Source: Aliidiomarina minuta (lineage in GTDB: Bacteria > Pseudomonadota > Gammaproteobacteria > Enterobacterales > Alteromonadaceae). From it: a DNA stretch of 64,000 nt. Positions 16,655-26,942 of this stretch are shown here, one piece after another. The notes below the pieces were generated by a model. The model had not been told where the DNA came from. It was given only the letters and a program-made list of their open reading frames with translations, and made no database searches. The translations under genes and the position numbers were made by a program. Positions within the stretch are counted from its first letter, which is position 1. The number at the start of each line of letters is the position of its first letter. The stretch is taken from NCBI RefSeq assembly GCF_003987145.1, contig NZ_PIPL01000001.1, positions 1,178,001 through 1,242,000 of the forward strand, given 5' to 3'.

Positions 16655-17887
16655 CGGCAGGCCAAGCCTGCCCTACGGTGTTCATTAGCAGGCGTGTTTG
16701 GCCTGCCGCCCGGTGTGCTTTGGTAGGGCAGGTTTCACCTGCCGTCCGATTTAGCAGTCACCGGGATGTTTCCACGGCAGGCCAAGCCTGCCCTACGGTG
16801 TTCATTAGCAGGCGTGTTTGGCCTGCCGCCCGGTGTGCTTTGGTAGGGCAGGTTTTACCTGCCGCCCGATTTAGCAGTCACCGGGATGTTTCCACGGCAG
16901 GCCAAGCCTGCCCTACGGTGTTCATTAGCAGGCGTGTTGTGGCCTGCCGCCCGGTGTGCTTTGGTAGGGCAGGTTTTACCTGCCGTCCGATTTAGCGGAC
17001 ACCGGGATGTTTCCACGGCAGGCCAAGCCTGCCCTACGGTGTTCATTAGCAGGCGTGTTTGGCCTGCCGCCCGGTGTACTTTGGTAGGGCAGGTTTCACC
17101 TGCCGTCCGATTTAGCGGACACCGGGATGTTTCCACGGCAGGCCAAGCCTGCCCTACGCTGTTCATTAGCAGGCGTGTTTGGCCTGCCGCCCGGTTTGCT
17201 TTGGTAGGGCAGGTTTTACCTGCCGTCCGATTTAGCAGACACCGGGGTGTTTCCACGGCAGGCCGAGCCTGCCCTACGGTGTTCATTAGCAGGCGTGTTG
17301 TGGCCTGCCGCCCGGTTTGCTTTGGTAGGGCAGGTTTTACCTGCCGCCCGATTTAGCAGACACCGGGATGTTTCCACGGCAGGCCAAGCCTGCCCTACGC
17401 TGTTCATTAGCAGGTGTGTTTGGCCTGCCGCCCGGTGTGCTTTGGTAGGGCAGGTTTCACCTGCCGTCCGATTTAGCAGTCACCGGGATGTTTCCACGGC
17501 AGGCCAAGCCTGCCCTACGGTGTTCATTAGCAGGTGTGTTTGGCCTGCCGCCCGGTGTGCTTTGGTAGGGCAGGTTTTACCTGCCGTCCGATTTAGCAGA
17601 CACCGGGATGTTTCCACGGCAGGCCAAGCCTGCCCTACGGTGTTCATTAGCAGGCGTGTTGTGGCCTGCCGCCCGGTGTGCTTTGGTAGGGCAGGTTTTA
17701 CCTGCCGTCCGATTTAGCAGTCACCGGGATGTTTCCACGGCAGGCCAAGCCTGCCCTACGCTGTTCATTGGCAAAAGCACGGCGGTGATTAGGGGCGCGT
17801 GGGAAAGCGTGCCAAACGCGTCCCTCGCGAACCCCACCGCCGGGCTTTTCAACCCGGCCCGATTAGCGGCAGGCATAGCCTGCCCTA
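16655..17887. repeat. REP array A3 (ten ~120-bp units)
   Basis: Ten units begin with CGGCAGGCCAAGCCTGCC at 16655, 16775, 16895, 17016, 17136, 17256, 17377, 17497, 17617 and 17738. Each unit contains three GC-rich palindromes: the one just given, GCAGGCGTGTTTGGCCTGC, and GGGCAGGTTTTACCTGCC. Period is 120 or 121 bp, the extra base coming from a GTTGT variant. A final single REP at 17866-17887 contains the TAG stop codon of ribD. The array fills the whole gap between ribD and ribBA; no other gene is visible there. Confidence 0.95.
17780..17858. other. GC-rich stem-loop region between array A3 and ribD
   Basis: CGGCGGTG (17780-17787) pairs with CACCGCCG (17835-17842), and an inner GGGGCGCG pairs loosely with CGCGAACCCC. 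A second hairpin GCCGGG/CCCGGC (17839-17858) overlaps it. It breaks the periodicity of the array and differs from the REP core. It may be another inserted hairpin element or a terminator for ribD transcripts, although there is no U tract. Confidence 0.4.
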
Positions 17888-19012
17888 CGTGGTCAATCGG
17901 GCGACGATTTTGATGTCAGGCCCGATACGTTCAATGCTTTCAAATTCAAACTCTGGCACCTGAGCCATGTCAGTCAATAACGACAAATCCAGCAGCCCCC
18001 GGGCATCCGGGCCCAGTAATTTAGGCGCCATATAAACAATTAATTCGTCCACCAGCCCGGCTTCTAACAAAGCACCGCCAAGGCGGCTGCCGGTTTCACA
18101 CCAGACATCATTAATATCGCGGCTGGCTAAAGTCTGCATTAAATCTTTTAAATCCACACGCTGCTCAGCCGTGCTTTTCACCAGCAATTGCTGGCCCTGT
18201 TCAGGCAATGGTTGGCTACTTTCTGTAGTCCGCGCCAGCCACACCGGCCCTGAATGTTGCCAGAGCTGCAAATCCGGGCCTAGCTGATTTTGATTGTCCA
18301 CTAAAACACGAACCGGCGGCCGTATAGGCATATCTTCAGGATACAATCCCTGCGGCAGCTGTTCGGGGCGCACGGTCAGCATTGGGTCATCGGTCAGCAC
18401 GGTTCCGGCACCACTTAAAATGGCGCTACTGGCAGCGCGGTGCAACTGTACATCGGCACGAGCCTCGGCGCTGGTAATCCACTTGCTTTCACCATTGGCT
18501 AAGGCAGTACGACCATCCAGGCTGGCGGCCATTTTCAGGCGCACATAAGGCAGCCCCTTCTCAGCTCGCTTGATAAAACCTGCATTTAAGCGGCGTGCAG
18601 CAGCTTCCATTAAGCCGCAATCGACCTGAATACCATGCTCGCGCAGGCGTTTAATGCCACGCCCGGACACCTGAAAATAAGGGTCCTGCATAGCCACCAC
18701 CACACGGGCAACTCCGGCCTTAATTAAAGCATCAGCACAAGGTGGGGTACGGCCAAAATGGCTGCAGGGTTCTAAAGTCACATAAACAGTGCTGTCAGCG
18801 GCCAGGACTCCCGCTTCGCGCAAGGCATGCACCTCAGCATGAGGCGTGCCGGCCTGGGCATGCCAGCCGTGGCCAACGACTTTATTATCACGGACAATGA
18901 GGCAGCCAACATTCGGATTAGGATGGGTAGTGAAACGGCCGCGCGCAGCCAGCGATAAAGCCTCTTGCATGAAGGCGTTATCAGCTTCTGTGAAAAGCGG
19001 CGAGTCAATCAT
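17885..19012 (-). CDS. ribD: Riboflavin biosynthesis deaminase/reductase
   Basis: 375 residues, bifunctional. The deaminase half has the zinc site HAEVHALREAG and PCSHFGRTPPCADALIKAGV (His, Cys, Cys). The reductase half contains VRLKMAASLDGRTALANGES and the NADPH-binding region ILSGAGTVLTDDPMLTVR. It carries out the second and third steps from the GTP cyclohydrolase II product. The start overlaps the nrdR stop by 8 bp. The stop codon TAG is supplied by a REP palindrome. Confidence 0.95.
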   Translation of the reverse strand: MIDSPLFTEADNAFMQEALSLAARGRFTTHPNPNVGCLIVRDNKVVGHGWHAQAGTPHAEVHALREAGVLAADSTVYVTLEPCSHFGRTPPCADALIKAGVARVVVAMQDPYFQVSGRGIKRLREHGIQVDCGLMEAAARRLNAGFIKRAEKGLPYVRLKMAASLDGRTALANGESKWITSAEARADVQLHRAASSAILSGAGTVLTDDPMLTVRPEQLPQGLYPEDMPIRPPVRVLVDNQNQLGPDLQLWQHSGPVWLARTTESSQPLPEQGQQLLVKSTAEQRVDLKDLMQTLASRDINDVWCETGSRLGGALLEAGLVDELIVYMAPKLLGPDARGLLDLSLLTDMAQVPEFEFESIERIGPDIKIVARLTT

Positions 19013-19454
19013 CGAGGCGCGCTATCTCCTCGCCAAATTCGCGAATATCTTCAAATGAACGATACACCGAAGCAAAACGAATATAAGCCACTTTATCTAC
19101 TTTTTTGAGCTGCTCCATGACCAGGTTACCAATCACGTCGCTGCTGATTTCGCGGTCCCCGGTCGCCCGTAAACCTGAGCGCACCCGGTTAATCAACTGC
19201 TCCATGGCTTCCAGACTCACCGGACGTTTCTCCAGCGAGCGCAGCAGGCCATTGCGCAGCTTATCTTCATTAAAAGGCTCTCGTGCACCGTCGCTTTTAA
19301 TCACCCGGGGCATCACCAGTTCCGCGCTTTCAAAGGTGGTAAAACGCTCACGACAGGCACCGCATTCGCGGCGCCGACGCACTGACAGACCTTCAGCCAC
19401 CAGACGTGAGTCGATGACCTTAGTATCCTGTGTATTGCAAAACGGGCAGTGCAT
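19005..19454 (-). CDS. nrdR: Transcriptional repressor NrdR
   Basis: 149 residues, family-standard length. An N-terminal zinc ribbon (MHCPFCNTQDTKVIDSR and RRRRECGACRERFTTFE) has four cysteines, and an ATP-cone domain follows (VIKSDGAREPFNEDKLRNGL). NrdR senses (d)ATP and represses ribonucleotide reductase genes at NrdR boxes. The order glyA-nrdR-ribD is common in gammaproteobacteria. Confidence 0.97.
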   Translation of the reverse strand: MHCPFCNTQDTKVIDSRLVAEGLSVRRRRECGACRERFTTFESAELVMPRVIKSDGAREPFNEDKLRNGLLRSLEKRPVSLEAMEQLINRVRSGLRATGDREISSDVIGNLVMEQLKKVDKVAYIRFASVYRSFEDIREFGEEIARLDD

Positions 19455-19477
19455 GAGCGCTTACTCCCCCTGGGGAA

Positions 19478-20734
19478 TTAAGAATATACCGGAAACTTAG
19501 CACAGAGCGCTTTAACCTGCTCGCGTACTTTATCTTCCACAGATTCGTCACCCAGGTTGTCCAGTACATCGCAAATCCAGTGTCCGACCTGGGTCGCGTC
19601 TGCTTCTTTGAAGCCACGACGAGTAATTGCCGGAGTACCCAGGCGCAGACCTGACGTAACAAAAGGTGAACGCGGGTCATTTGGAACCGAGTTCTTATTC
19701 ACCGTAATATAAGCACGGCCTAAAGCAGCATCCGCGTCTTTACCGGTGATATCTTTATCAATCAGATCAACCAGGAAAAGGTGGTTCTTAGTGCCGTTCG
19801 AGACGATTTTATAACCGCGCTCCTGCATGGCGTTAACCATAGCATTGGCATTATCCAGCACCTGTTGCTGGTAAACTTTAAATTCTGGCTCTAAAGCTTC
19901 TTTAAAAGCAACGGCTTTTGCAGCAATTACGTGCATCAGCGGACCGCCCTGATTACCCGGGAATACTGCGCTGTTAAGTTTTTTGTGCAAGTCCGCATCG
20001 TCTTTACCCGATACAATCAGACCACTGCGTGGGCCGGCCAGGGTTTTATGCGTCGTGGTAGTGACCACGTCAGCATAAGGCACCGGATTCGGATACAGAC
20101 CAGCCGCTACCAGACCCGCCACGTGAGCCATATCTACCAGCAGGTAAGCACCCACTTCATCAGCGATTTCGCGGAATTTCTGCCAGTCAATAATGCCAGA
20201 GAATGCCGAGAAACCAGCCAGGATCATCTTAGGTTTATGTTCACGCGCCAGATCAGCCACCTGCTCATAATCAATATCACCGGTGTCTGGATGCAAACCG
20301 TATGGCACAGCATTATAAGTCTTACCGGAGAAGTTAACCTTGGAACCATGGGTCAAATGACCGCCGTGATCCAGACTCATGCCTAAGAAGGTATCGCCTG
20401 CATTCATCAACGCCATAAAAGCAGCAGTATTAGCCTGCGAACCTGAGTGCGGCTGCACGTTGGCATAAGTTGCGCCAAACAGCTGCTTAGCCCGCTCAAT
20501 CGCCAGGTTTTCAGCAATATCAACAAACTCACAACCGCCGTAATAACGCTTGCCAGGATAACCTTCGGCATACTTATTGGTCAGCTGCGAACCCTGCGCT
20601 TCCAGCACGCGTGGGCTGCAATAGTTTTCGGAAGCGATCAGCTCAATGTGCTGTTCCTGACGCTTTTCTTCCGCCTTCATGGCGTTCCATAAATCGGCAT
20701 CAAAATCAGCAATATTCATATCACGGCTTTGCAT
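19478..20734 (-). CDS. glyA: Serine hydroxymethyltransferase
   Basis: 418 residues. Typical GlyA sequence: HIELIASENYCSPRVLEAQG, KYAEGYPGKRYYGGCEFVD, and the pyridoxal phosphate lysine motif VTTTTHKTLAGPRSG. It interconverts serine and glycine and loads the one-carbon unit on tetrahydrofolate. ATG 20734 has AGGAG seven bases upstream. An alternative start five codons in (MNIADFD) would match shorter orthologues, but the upstream signal favours 20734. Confidence 0.97.
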   Translation of the reverse strand: MQSRDMNIADFDADLWNAMKAEEKRQEQHIELIASENYCSPRVLEAQGSQLTNKYAEGYPGKRYYGGCEFVDIAENLAIERAKQLFGATYANVQPHSGSQANTAAFMALMNAGDTFLGMSLDHGGHLTHGSKVNFSGKTYNAVPYGLHPDTGDIDYEQVADLAREHKPKMILAGFSAFSGIIDWQKFREIADEVGAYLLVDMAHVAGLVAAGLYPNPVPYADVVTTTTHKTLAGPRSGLIVSGKDDADLHKKLNSAVFPGNQGGPLMHVIAAKAVAFKEALEPEFKVYQQQVLDNANAMVNAMQERGYKIVSNGTKNHLFLVDLIDKDITGKDADAALGRAYITVNKNSVPNDPRSPFVTSGLRLGTPAITRRGFKEADATQVGHWICDVLDNLGDESVEDKVREQVKALCAKFPVYS

Positions 20735-20753
20735 GGTTACTCCTGGCTGTGGA

Positions 20754-20778
20754 CACTTTTAAAAGTGCGGCTATTATA
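20754..20778 (-). promoter_or_regulatory. glyA promoter -10 and start-site palindrome
   Basis: A perfect -10 TATAAT (minus strand, 20773-20778) lies upstream of a 14-bp palindrome CACTTTTAAAAGTG (20754-20767) that covers the expected transcription start. The -35 is poor. The palindrome is a reasonable operator or 5'-end hairpin; no binding protein can be named. Confidence 0.5.
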
Positions 20779-20782
20779 GCGG

Positions 20783-22620
20783 TTAATGTTGCCAGGATAA
20801 ACCTAAACGCAGCTCACGCCCGGCCTGATGGTATCCATCCCGTACCTGGTAGTTCCTGTCCAGCGCATTATTAAGGCTGAACTGCCATTTCCAGTGGCGT
20901 GTTATGTCCTGCTCCCAGCGCAGGTTAAGCAAGGCATAACCGGAAGTACGCTGGCTGTTATCGGCATTCATATAGCGGCCGCTGCTTGCCTCAAGCTGAA
21001 AAGAAAGCATCGCACTCGGGTAGGCGTGGGAAAAGTTAATCATGCCGCTTTCCCGTGCCCGATTGACCAGCGTCATGCCGCTATCGCGATCTTCTGCACT
21101 CAGCCGGGTAGCATGCGCATCAATGCGCCACTGGTGCCATTGATGCTGCCAGCGAAGGGTAACGCCCTGAGTACGGGCACGGCTCACGTTCATCGGCTGC
21201 CATATAAGGCTGTCTTCGGCTACCGGCGCCCAGGCAATTAAATTACGTAATCGCTGATAAAAAAACTGCGCCTCGAGCTGTCCCTGCCGGGTGTCATACT
21301 GCACAAAAGCCTGAGCGTTGGTCGATCGTTCAGGTTCTAAGTCCGGATTACCGCCCTGCGGCCAGTACAGGTCATTAAAGGTTGGCGCTCTGAAACCATT
21401 GCCCAGATTGATACCACCACGCCAGCGTGAATTCAGCTCATGCGCCAGATCCAGATGGTAAAGGGCCTTCAACCCAAACTGCTGATTGTCTTCAAAACGC
21501 AGTGCCGCTGATGACTGCCAGTCAGCATTGCGCCATTCATACTGGTTATAGAACGCAAACTGACGGCGACTGTCGGTCATATACTCAAGATTACTGGCAT
21601 CCACTTCATCGCGTTGAAAGTCAAAACCTGTGGTCAGGCTATGCTGGCCATCAAAGTCAGCCACCTGCTCCCAGCCGACCTGAGTACGCGCAGTTTCAAA
21701 GCTATCGCCCACCCCCGACCAGGCTTCGGCAACCGACACACGATCACCGGTATAAGAACGTTCGTCATACCAGGAAAAGGTCCAGCGATGCCGCAGGTCT
21801 TCGCCCAGCTGGTTATCCAGGGCCAATTGCGTGGCCTGTTGCCTGGAGTCAATAAAAGGCTCACACCGGACTTGTTCAATCCCGGCAAAACAGTTCTCAT
21901 CGTAATCCGAAAGCGCGCTGTTGTACTGGTAACGACCGCTGAGCTGAGCACCGGCAAAGAGCTCTGTATCACCACGCAGGCTGAAGCTACTGGCTTCATA
22001 AGGGTTATCACGCTGCTTACCCAGGTCAGTAGCCGTAGTTTGATCAAAACCATCCTGCTGGCGTTTGCTGGCCTGGACACCCAAACCGCCGAGCTGACCA
22101 CGGGTCTGCGCCAGGGCGCTGACTTCACGATGATTGTGGGTTCCATACACCAGCTGTGCGCGGGCCTGATTCTGCTGCGGGTCACGGGAGATGATATTAA
22201 TCACACCACCGAGCGCCGCCGAACCATACATCGACGAGCGCGCGCCCCTAATCACTTCAATGCGCTCAATGTCCTGCGGGTGAATATGCTGCAAAGAAGG
22301 TGTGCCCAGCGTCGCGCTGTACATAGGCTGCCCGTCCAGCAACACCAATACCTGATCGCTGTTACTGCCCTGCAGATACAGACTCAGCTCGCCGCCTGGC
22401 CCACCGGCCTGACGTACATCCAGACCAGCTATCTGACGCAACACAGGCAGCATAGTGCTGGCCTGCAGCAGCTCAATCTGATGCCGTTCTATGACCTGCG
22501 CAGCTATCGGGCTTTCTGCAAGGCGCTGACCGGTGACCTGCAAACGCTCAACCGGCGCCGCCTGAGCGGCACCACTAAAGCCTGCTACAACCAGCAGCGC
22601 ATATTGAAAAGGCCTCGCCA

Positions 22621-22621
<1 letters not shown>
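20783..22621 (-). CDS. btuB: TonB-dependent vitamin B12 receptor BtuB
   Basis: 612 residues: signal peptide, a TonB-box-like VERLQVTG just after cleavage, a plug domain (LDVRQAGGPGGELSLYLQGS; LLDGQPMYSATLG; IEVIRGARSSMYGSAALGGV) and a 22-strand barrel ending near LRLGLSWQH. BtuB imports cobalamin across the outer membrane using TonB energy. It overlaps the ettA stop as TGATG, so both are translated from one message. Substrate assignment rests on overall similarity and on the nearby btuFCD genes. I saw no B12 riboswitch in the short gap upstream of ettA. Confidence 0.85.
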
Positions 22622-24285
<1,664 letters not shown>

Positions 24286-24303
24286 GTCCGGCGATTCCTT
24301 ATC

Positions 24304-24331
24304 TTAAACAAGAAGCTTTAAACAAGAAGCT
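24304..24331. repeat. Two tandem 14-bp direct repeats upstream of ettA
   Basis: TTAAACAAGAAGCT occurs twice head to tail (24304-24317, 24318-24331) in the 80-bp gap between btuD and ettA. It may be a regulator-binding site or a replication-slippage product. Confidence 0.5.
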
Positions 24332-24365
24332 TGAAACGAAATATGGCGCTAATTCTAACAGATAT

Positions 24366-25082
24366 TCAGCCGATTCCGAATACTGCGCGCAGGTTCTGCG
24401 GCTGAATAATTTCACGGCTATCGCCAGCGGCAAAAACACCGCCCTGATGCAGCATCACTGCCTGGTCGCTGTGACTGGCAGCCAGTGCCAGATCATGCAT
24501 CACAGTAATTACCAACGCGCCCTGCCGGGCTTGTTCTTGTAACAACCCCATCACTTCCAGCTGATGCCTGGGGTCCAGTCCTGCGGTAGGTTCGTCGGCC
24601 AGGATTACCTGCGGCCGGGAGGCCAGCAAGCGGGCGATTAATACCCGCTGCTGTTCACCGGCTGACAGCTCCAGTACCGGTCGGTTCGCCAGGCCCTCGC
24701 AATGGGTTTCCTGCATGGCCCAGGTATGTGCTTCTTCAGCTTCCTGCTTCGACCAGTCAGGGCGAGCATAGGTGCCCAGCCGCACTATCTCATGCACCGG
24801 CATGGACCATTCCGGGCGCCCTTGCTGAGCCAGATAACCCCAGTCACGGGCACGCTGGCGACGACCCAGGTTGACGAGATCCTGGTCACGCCAATGGATA
24901 AAGCCGGACAATGGCGGCATCAAACCCGCCAGGGTTTTCAGCAAGGTGCTTTTACCACTGCCGTTCTCGCCCAGAATACAGGTGACCTGACCGGCCTCGA
25001 ATGCAAGCTCAATGTCCTGCAGCACCTGCGGGCGACGCGGGTAACCGACGCTCAACTGCTGGCAAATTAACTTCTCAGACAT
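24366..25082 (-). CDS. btuD: Vitamin B12 ABC transporter ATP-binding protein BtuD
   Basis: 238 residues. Walker A GENGSGKSTLLKTLAG, signature LSAGEQQRVLIARLL, Walker B VILADEPTAGLD and switch His in VITVMHDLALAA. The FecE/BtuD type powers import of B12 or iron complexes across the inner membrane. The start overlaps the permease gene stop by 8 bp. B12 specificity is inferred from btuF and btuB nearby; a siderophore substrate is the alternative. Confidence 0.82.
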   Translation of the reverse strand: MSEKLICQQLSVGYPRRPQVLQDIELAFEAGQVTCILGENGSGKSTLLKTLAGLMPPLSGFIHWRDQDLVNLGRRQRARDWGYLAQQGRPEWSMPVHEIVRLGTYARPDWSKQEAEEAHTWAMQETHCEGLANRPVLELSAGEQQRVLIARLLASRPQVILADEPTAGLDPRHQLEVMGLLQEQARQGALVITVMHDLALAASHSDQAVMLHQGGVFAAGDSREIIQPQNLRAVFGIG

Positions 25083-26073
25083 AACGCCGCCGCAATAACA
25101 GTACCAGGAAAAAAGGTCCGCCCAGCAGGCTCATTAATACGCCGATTTTAAGCTCCGGCCCCGGGCTCAGCCACTGCGCCAGAGCATCAATCAGCAGCAC
25201 AAAAACAGCCCCTGCCAGAGCAGATATCAGCAATAAATGACGGGGATTCTGTTTCACCAAGGGGCGTACCATATGCGGCACCATCAGGCCGACAAAACCC
25301 ACAACGCCTGCAACCGCCACTGAAGCGCCGGTTAATAAAGCCACCCCGGTGAGCAAGCCCAGTCGTTGCCGGGTCGGATCAAACCCCATGCTGCTGGCGG
25401 TGTCTTCGCCTAAGGTTAACACCTGCAGATAACGGCCACCCCACCAGAGCAACAACAAACCAGCCACAATAAAAGGCAGCACCATCAACACCTGGTTCAA
25501 ATCCCGGTGGGCCACTGAGCCCATTAACCAAAAGCTCATTTCCTGCATGGCAAAAGGATTCGGGGCCAGGCTGAGCGCCAGCGCAATAGCGCCGGAAAAC
25601 AAAGCTGAGCAGGCAACGCCCGCTAATATGAGCGTCGTCACGGAAGCCGCGCGACCGGCAATAAGCATGACCAAAAGCAGGCCCAGGCCGCTACCGACCA
25701 CTGCACTTAAAGGCAATAAAGCGGAATGCCAGCCCACTAAACCAAAATATAACACCAGCACGGCGAGCAAAGCGGCACCGCTGGAAACGCCCATAATGCC
25801 GGGTTCGGCCAGTGGGTTACGTAACAGCCCCTGCATAGCAGCACCGGCCATACCAAGCGAAAGCCCCACCAGCGAGGCCAGCAATAAACGCGGTAAACGA
25901 ATCTCACTGACAATCTGCCAGTGCATGCTTTGTTCAGGGGTCAGGGAATCGGCGCTGATAACCGCCGATAAAGTAGTCCACACGGGCACGGCAGTAGCGC
26001 CCATATTGAGCAATAACAGCATCAGCACCGCCCAAAGTGCAATCAGTAGTCCTGCCCACTGGTTTACTTTCAT
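25075..26073 (-). CDS. btuC: Vitamin B12 ABC transporter permease BtuC
   Basis: 332 residues, FecCD family with about ten membrane helices. Characteristic motifs: IRLPRLLLASLVGLSLGMAG, GAAMQGLLRNPLAEPGIMGV, and the coupling-helix region GVVGFVGLMVPHMVRPLV. It forms the inner-membrane channel with BtuD. Its start overlaps the btuF stop (ATGA), indicating tight translational coupling. Confidence 0.85.
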   Translation of the reverse strand: MKVNQWAGLLIALWAVLMLLLLNMGATAVPVWTTLSAVISADSLTPEQSMHWQIVSEIRLPRLLLASLVGLSLGMAGAAMQGLLRNPLAEPGIMGVSSGAALLAVLVLYFGLVGWHSALLPLSAVVGSGLGLLLVMLIAGRAASVTTLILAGVACSALFSGAIALALSLAPNPFAMQEMSFWLMGSVAHRDLNQVLMVLPFIVAGLLLLWWGGRYLQVLTLGEDTASSMGFDPTRQRLGLLTGVALLTGASVAVAGVVGFVGLMVPHMVRPLVKQNPRHLLLISALAGAVFVLLIDALAQWLSPGPELKIGVLMSLLGGPFFLVLLLRRRYV

Positions 26074-26942
26074 GGTGTCACCTGTTGTTTTACCTGTTGC
26101 TTTACCTGTTGCTTAAAGGACTCGTGTGGCTCGCGTAATGCCTTGATAAAAGCCACCAGTTGTTGGCCCATGCAACCACTTAATTGCTGGTCAATATACA
26201 AAGCGCGCTGTGCCAGCAAAGGCTGCAGCGAAGCATGCAGGATATTACGGTGCGCCAGCGCAAAATGCTGTGGCCGGGCGCGGTCAGTGGTTAAGATAAT
26301 GATATCCGGCTGCCAGGCCAGGATCTGCTCCGGCACAACAGTCACCAGGCCCTGTCCCCGACGTGCCGCCAGGTTCTCAGCACCCAGTGATGTCAGCACG
26401 TCATGCAGCAAAGTGCCACTGCCAAAACTGTAATGATTCGCTTGTATGGCCAGTACTTGTTTGTTCTCAAAAGCATTGCTCTCAAAAGCAGGCGCAGGCT
26501 GCAGCAAAGCAACGAGCTCCTGCTGTTTTTGCTGAACCCCGTCAGACAATCCTGTGGCTTTAGCAAACGCCTGCCAGAAGGCTTCCACCTCAGCTATTGA
26601 ACTGGCTTCCGGTAGAATAGCGACTTCAATACCGTGCTGACGCAAGGCGCGAATAAGCAGAGGGTCATTAAAAGCATTGGCCAGCACCACGTCAGGTGCG
26701 CGCTGCAGAATATCTTCCAGTTGCGCGTTGTGTGTCGGGTACCCCTGATCAGCATGATAGTGAGTAAGCACTACCGACTGCTCTGCGGGAGCCAGGTCCA
26801 TCAGCAAAGCGTCATAACACAGGTTCAGAGAAAGTACTGAAGGTGGCTCAGGCGAAGGTGCTTCAGCCGCGCTTGCCGAAGCCGCGGCCAGCCACATAAG
26901 CAAAACCGCGCAGGCGAAATTACATTTCAGCCAGCAAATCAT
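26070..26942 (-). CDS. btuF: Periplasmic B12-binding protein BtuF
   Basis: About 290 residues from ATG 26942 (MICWLKCNFACAVLLMWLAA, a signal peptide); the frame is open to 27023 but the extra part is inside the PilZ gene. The mature protein shows the class III solute-binding pattern: VLSLNLCYDALLMDLAPAEQ, LEDILQRAPDVVLANAF and ILAWQPDIIILTTDRARP. It delivers cobalamin to BtuCD. The C-terminus ends with KQQVKQQVKQQV, encoded by an imperfect 12-bp tandem repeat at about 26082-26115, an unusual tail. Its start overlaps the PilZ gene by 23 bp. Confidence 0.82.
   Translation of the reverse strand: MICWLKCNFACAVLLMWLAAASASAAEAPSPEPPSVLSLNLCYDALLMDLAPAEQSVVLTHYHADQGYPTHNAQLEDILQRAPDVVLANAFNDPLLIRALRQHGIEVAILPEASSIAEVEAFWQAFAKATGLSDGVQQKQQELVALLQPAPAFESNAFENKQVLAIQANHYSFGSGTLLHDVLTSLGAENLAARRGQGLVTVVPEQILAWQPDIIILTTDRARPQHFALAHRNILHASLQPLLAQRALYIDQQLSGCMGQQLVAFIKALREPHESFKQQVKQQVKQQVTP

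Noticed and set aside
13209..17913. Long open frames on both strands through the REP arrays (up to about 250 residues with repeated motifs such as GRRSLPYH)
   Set aside because: The frames are open only because the repeat period is near a multiple of three; they repeat the same peptide, lack start signals and are mirrored on the other strand. They are translated repeats, not genes.
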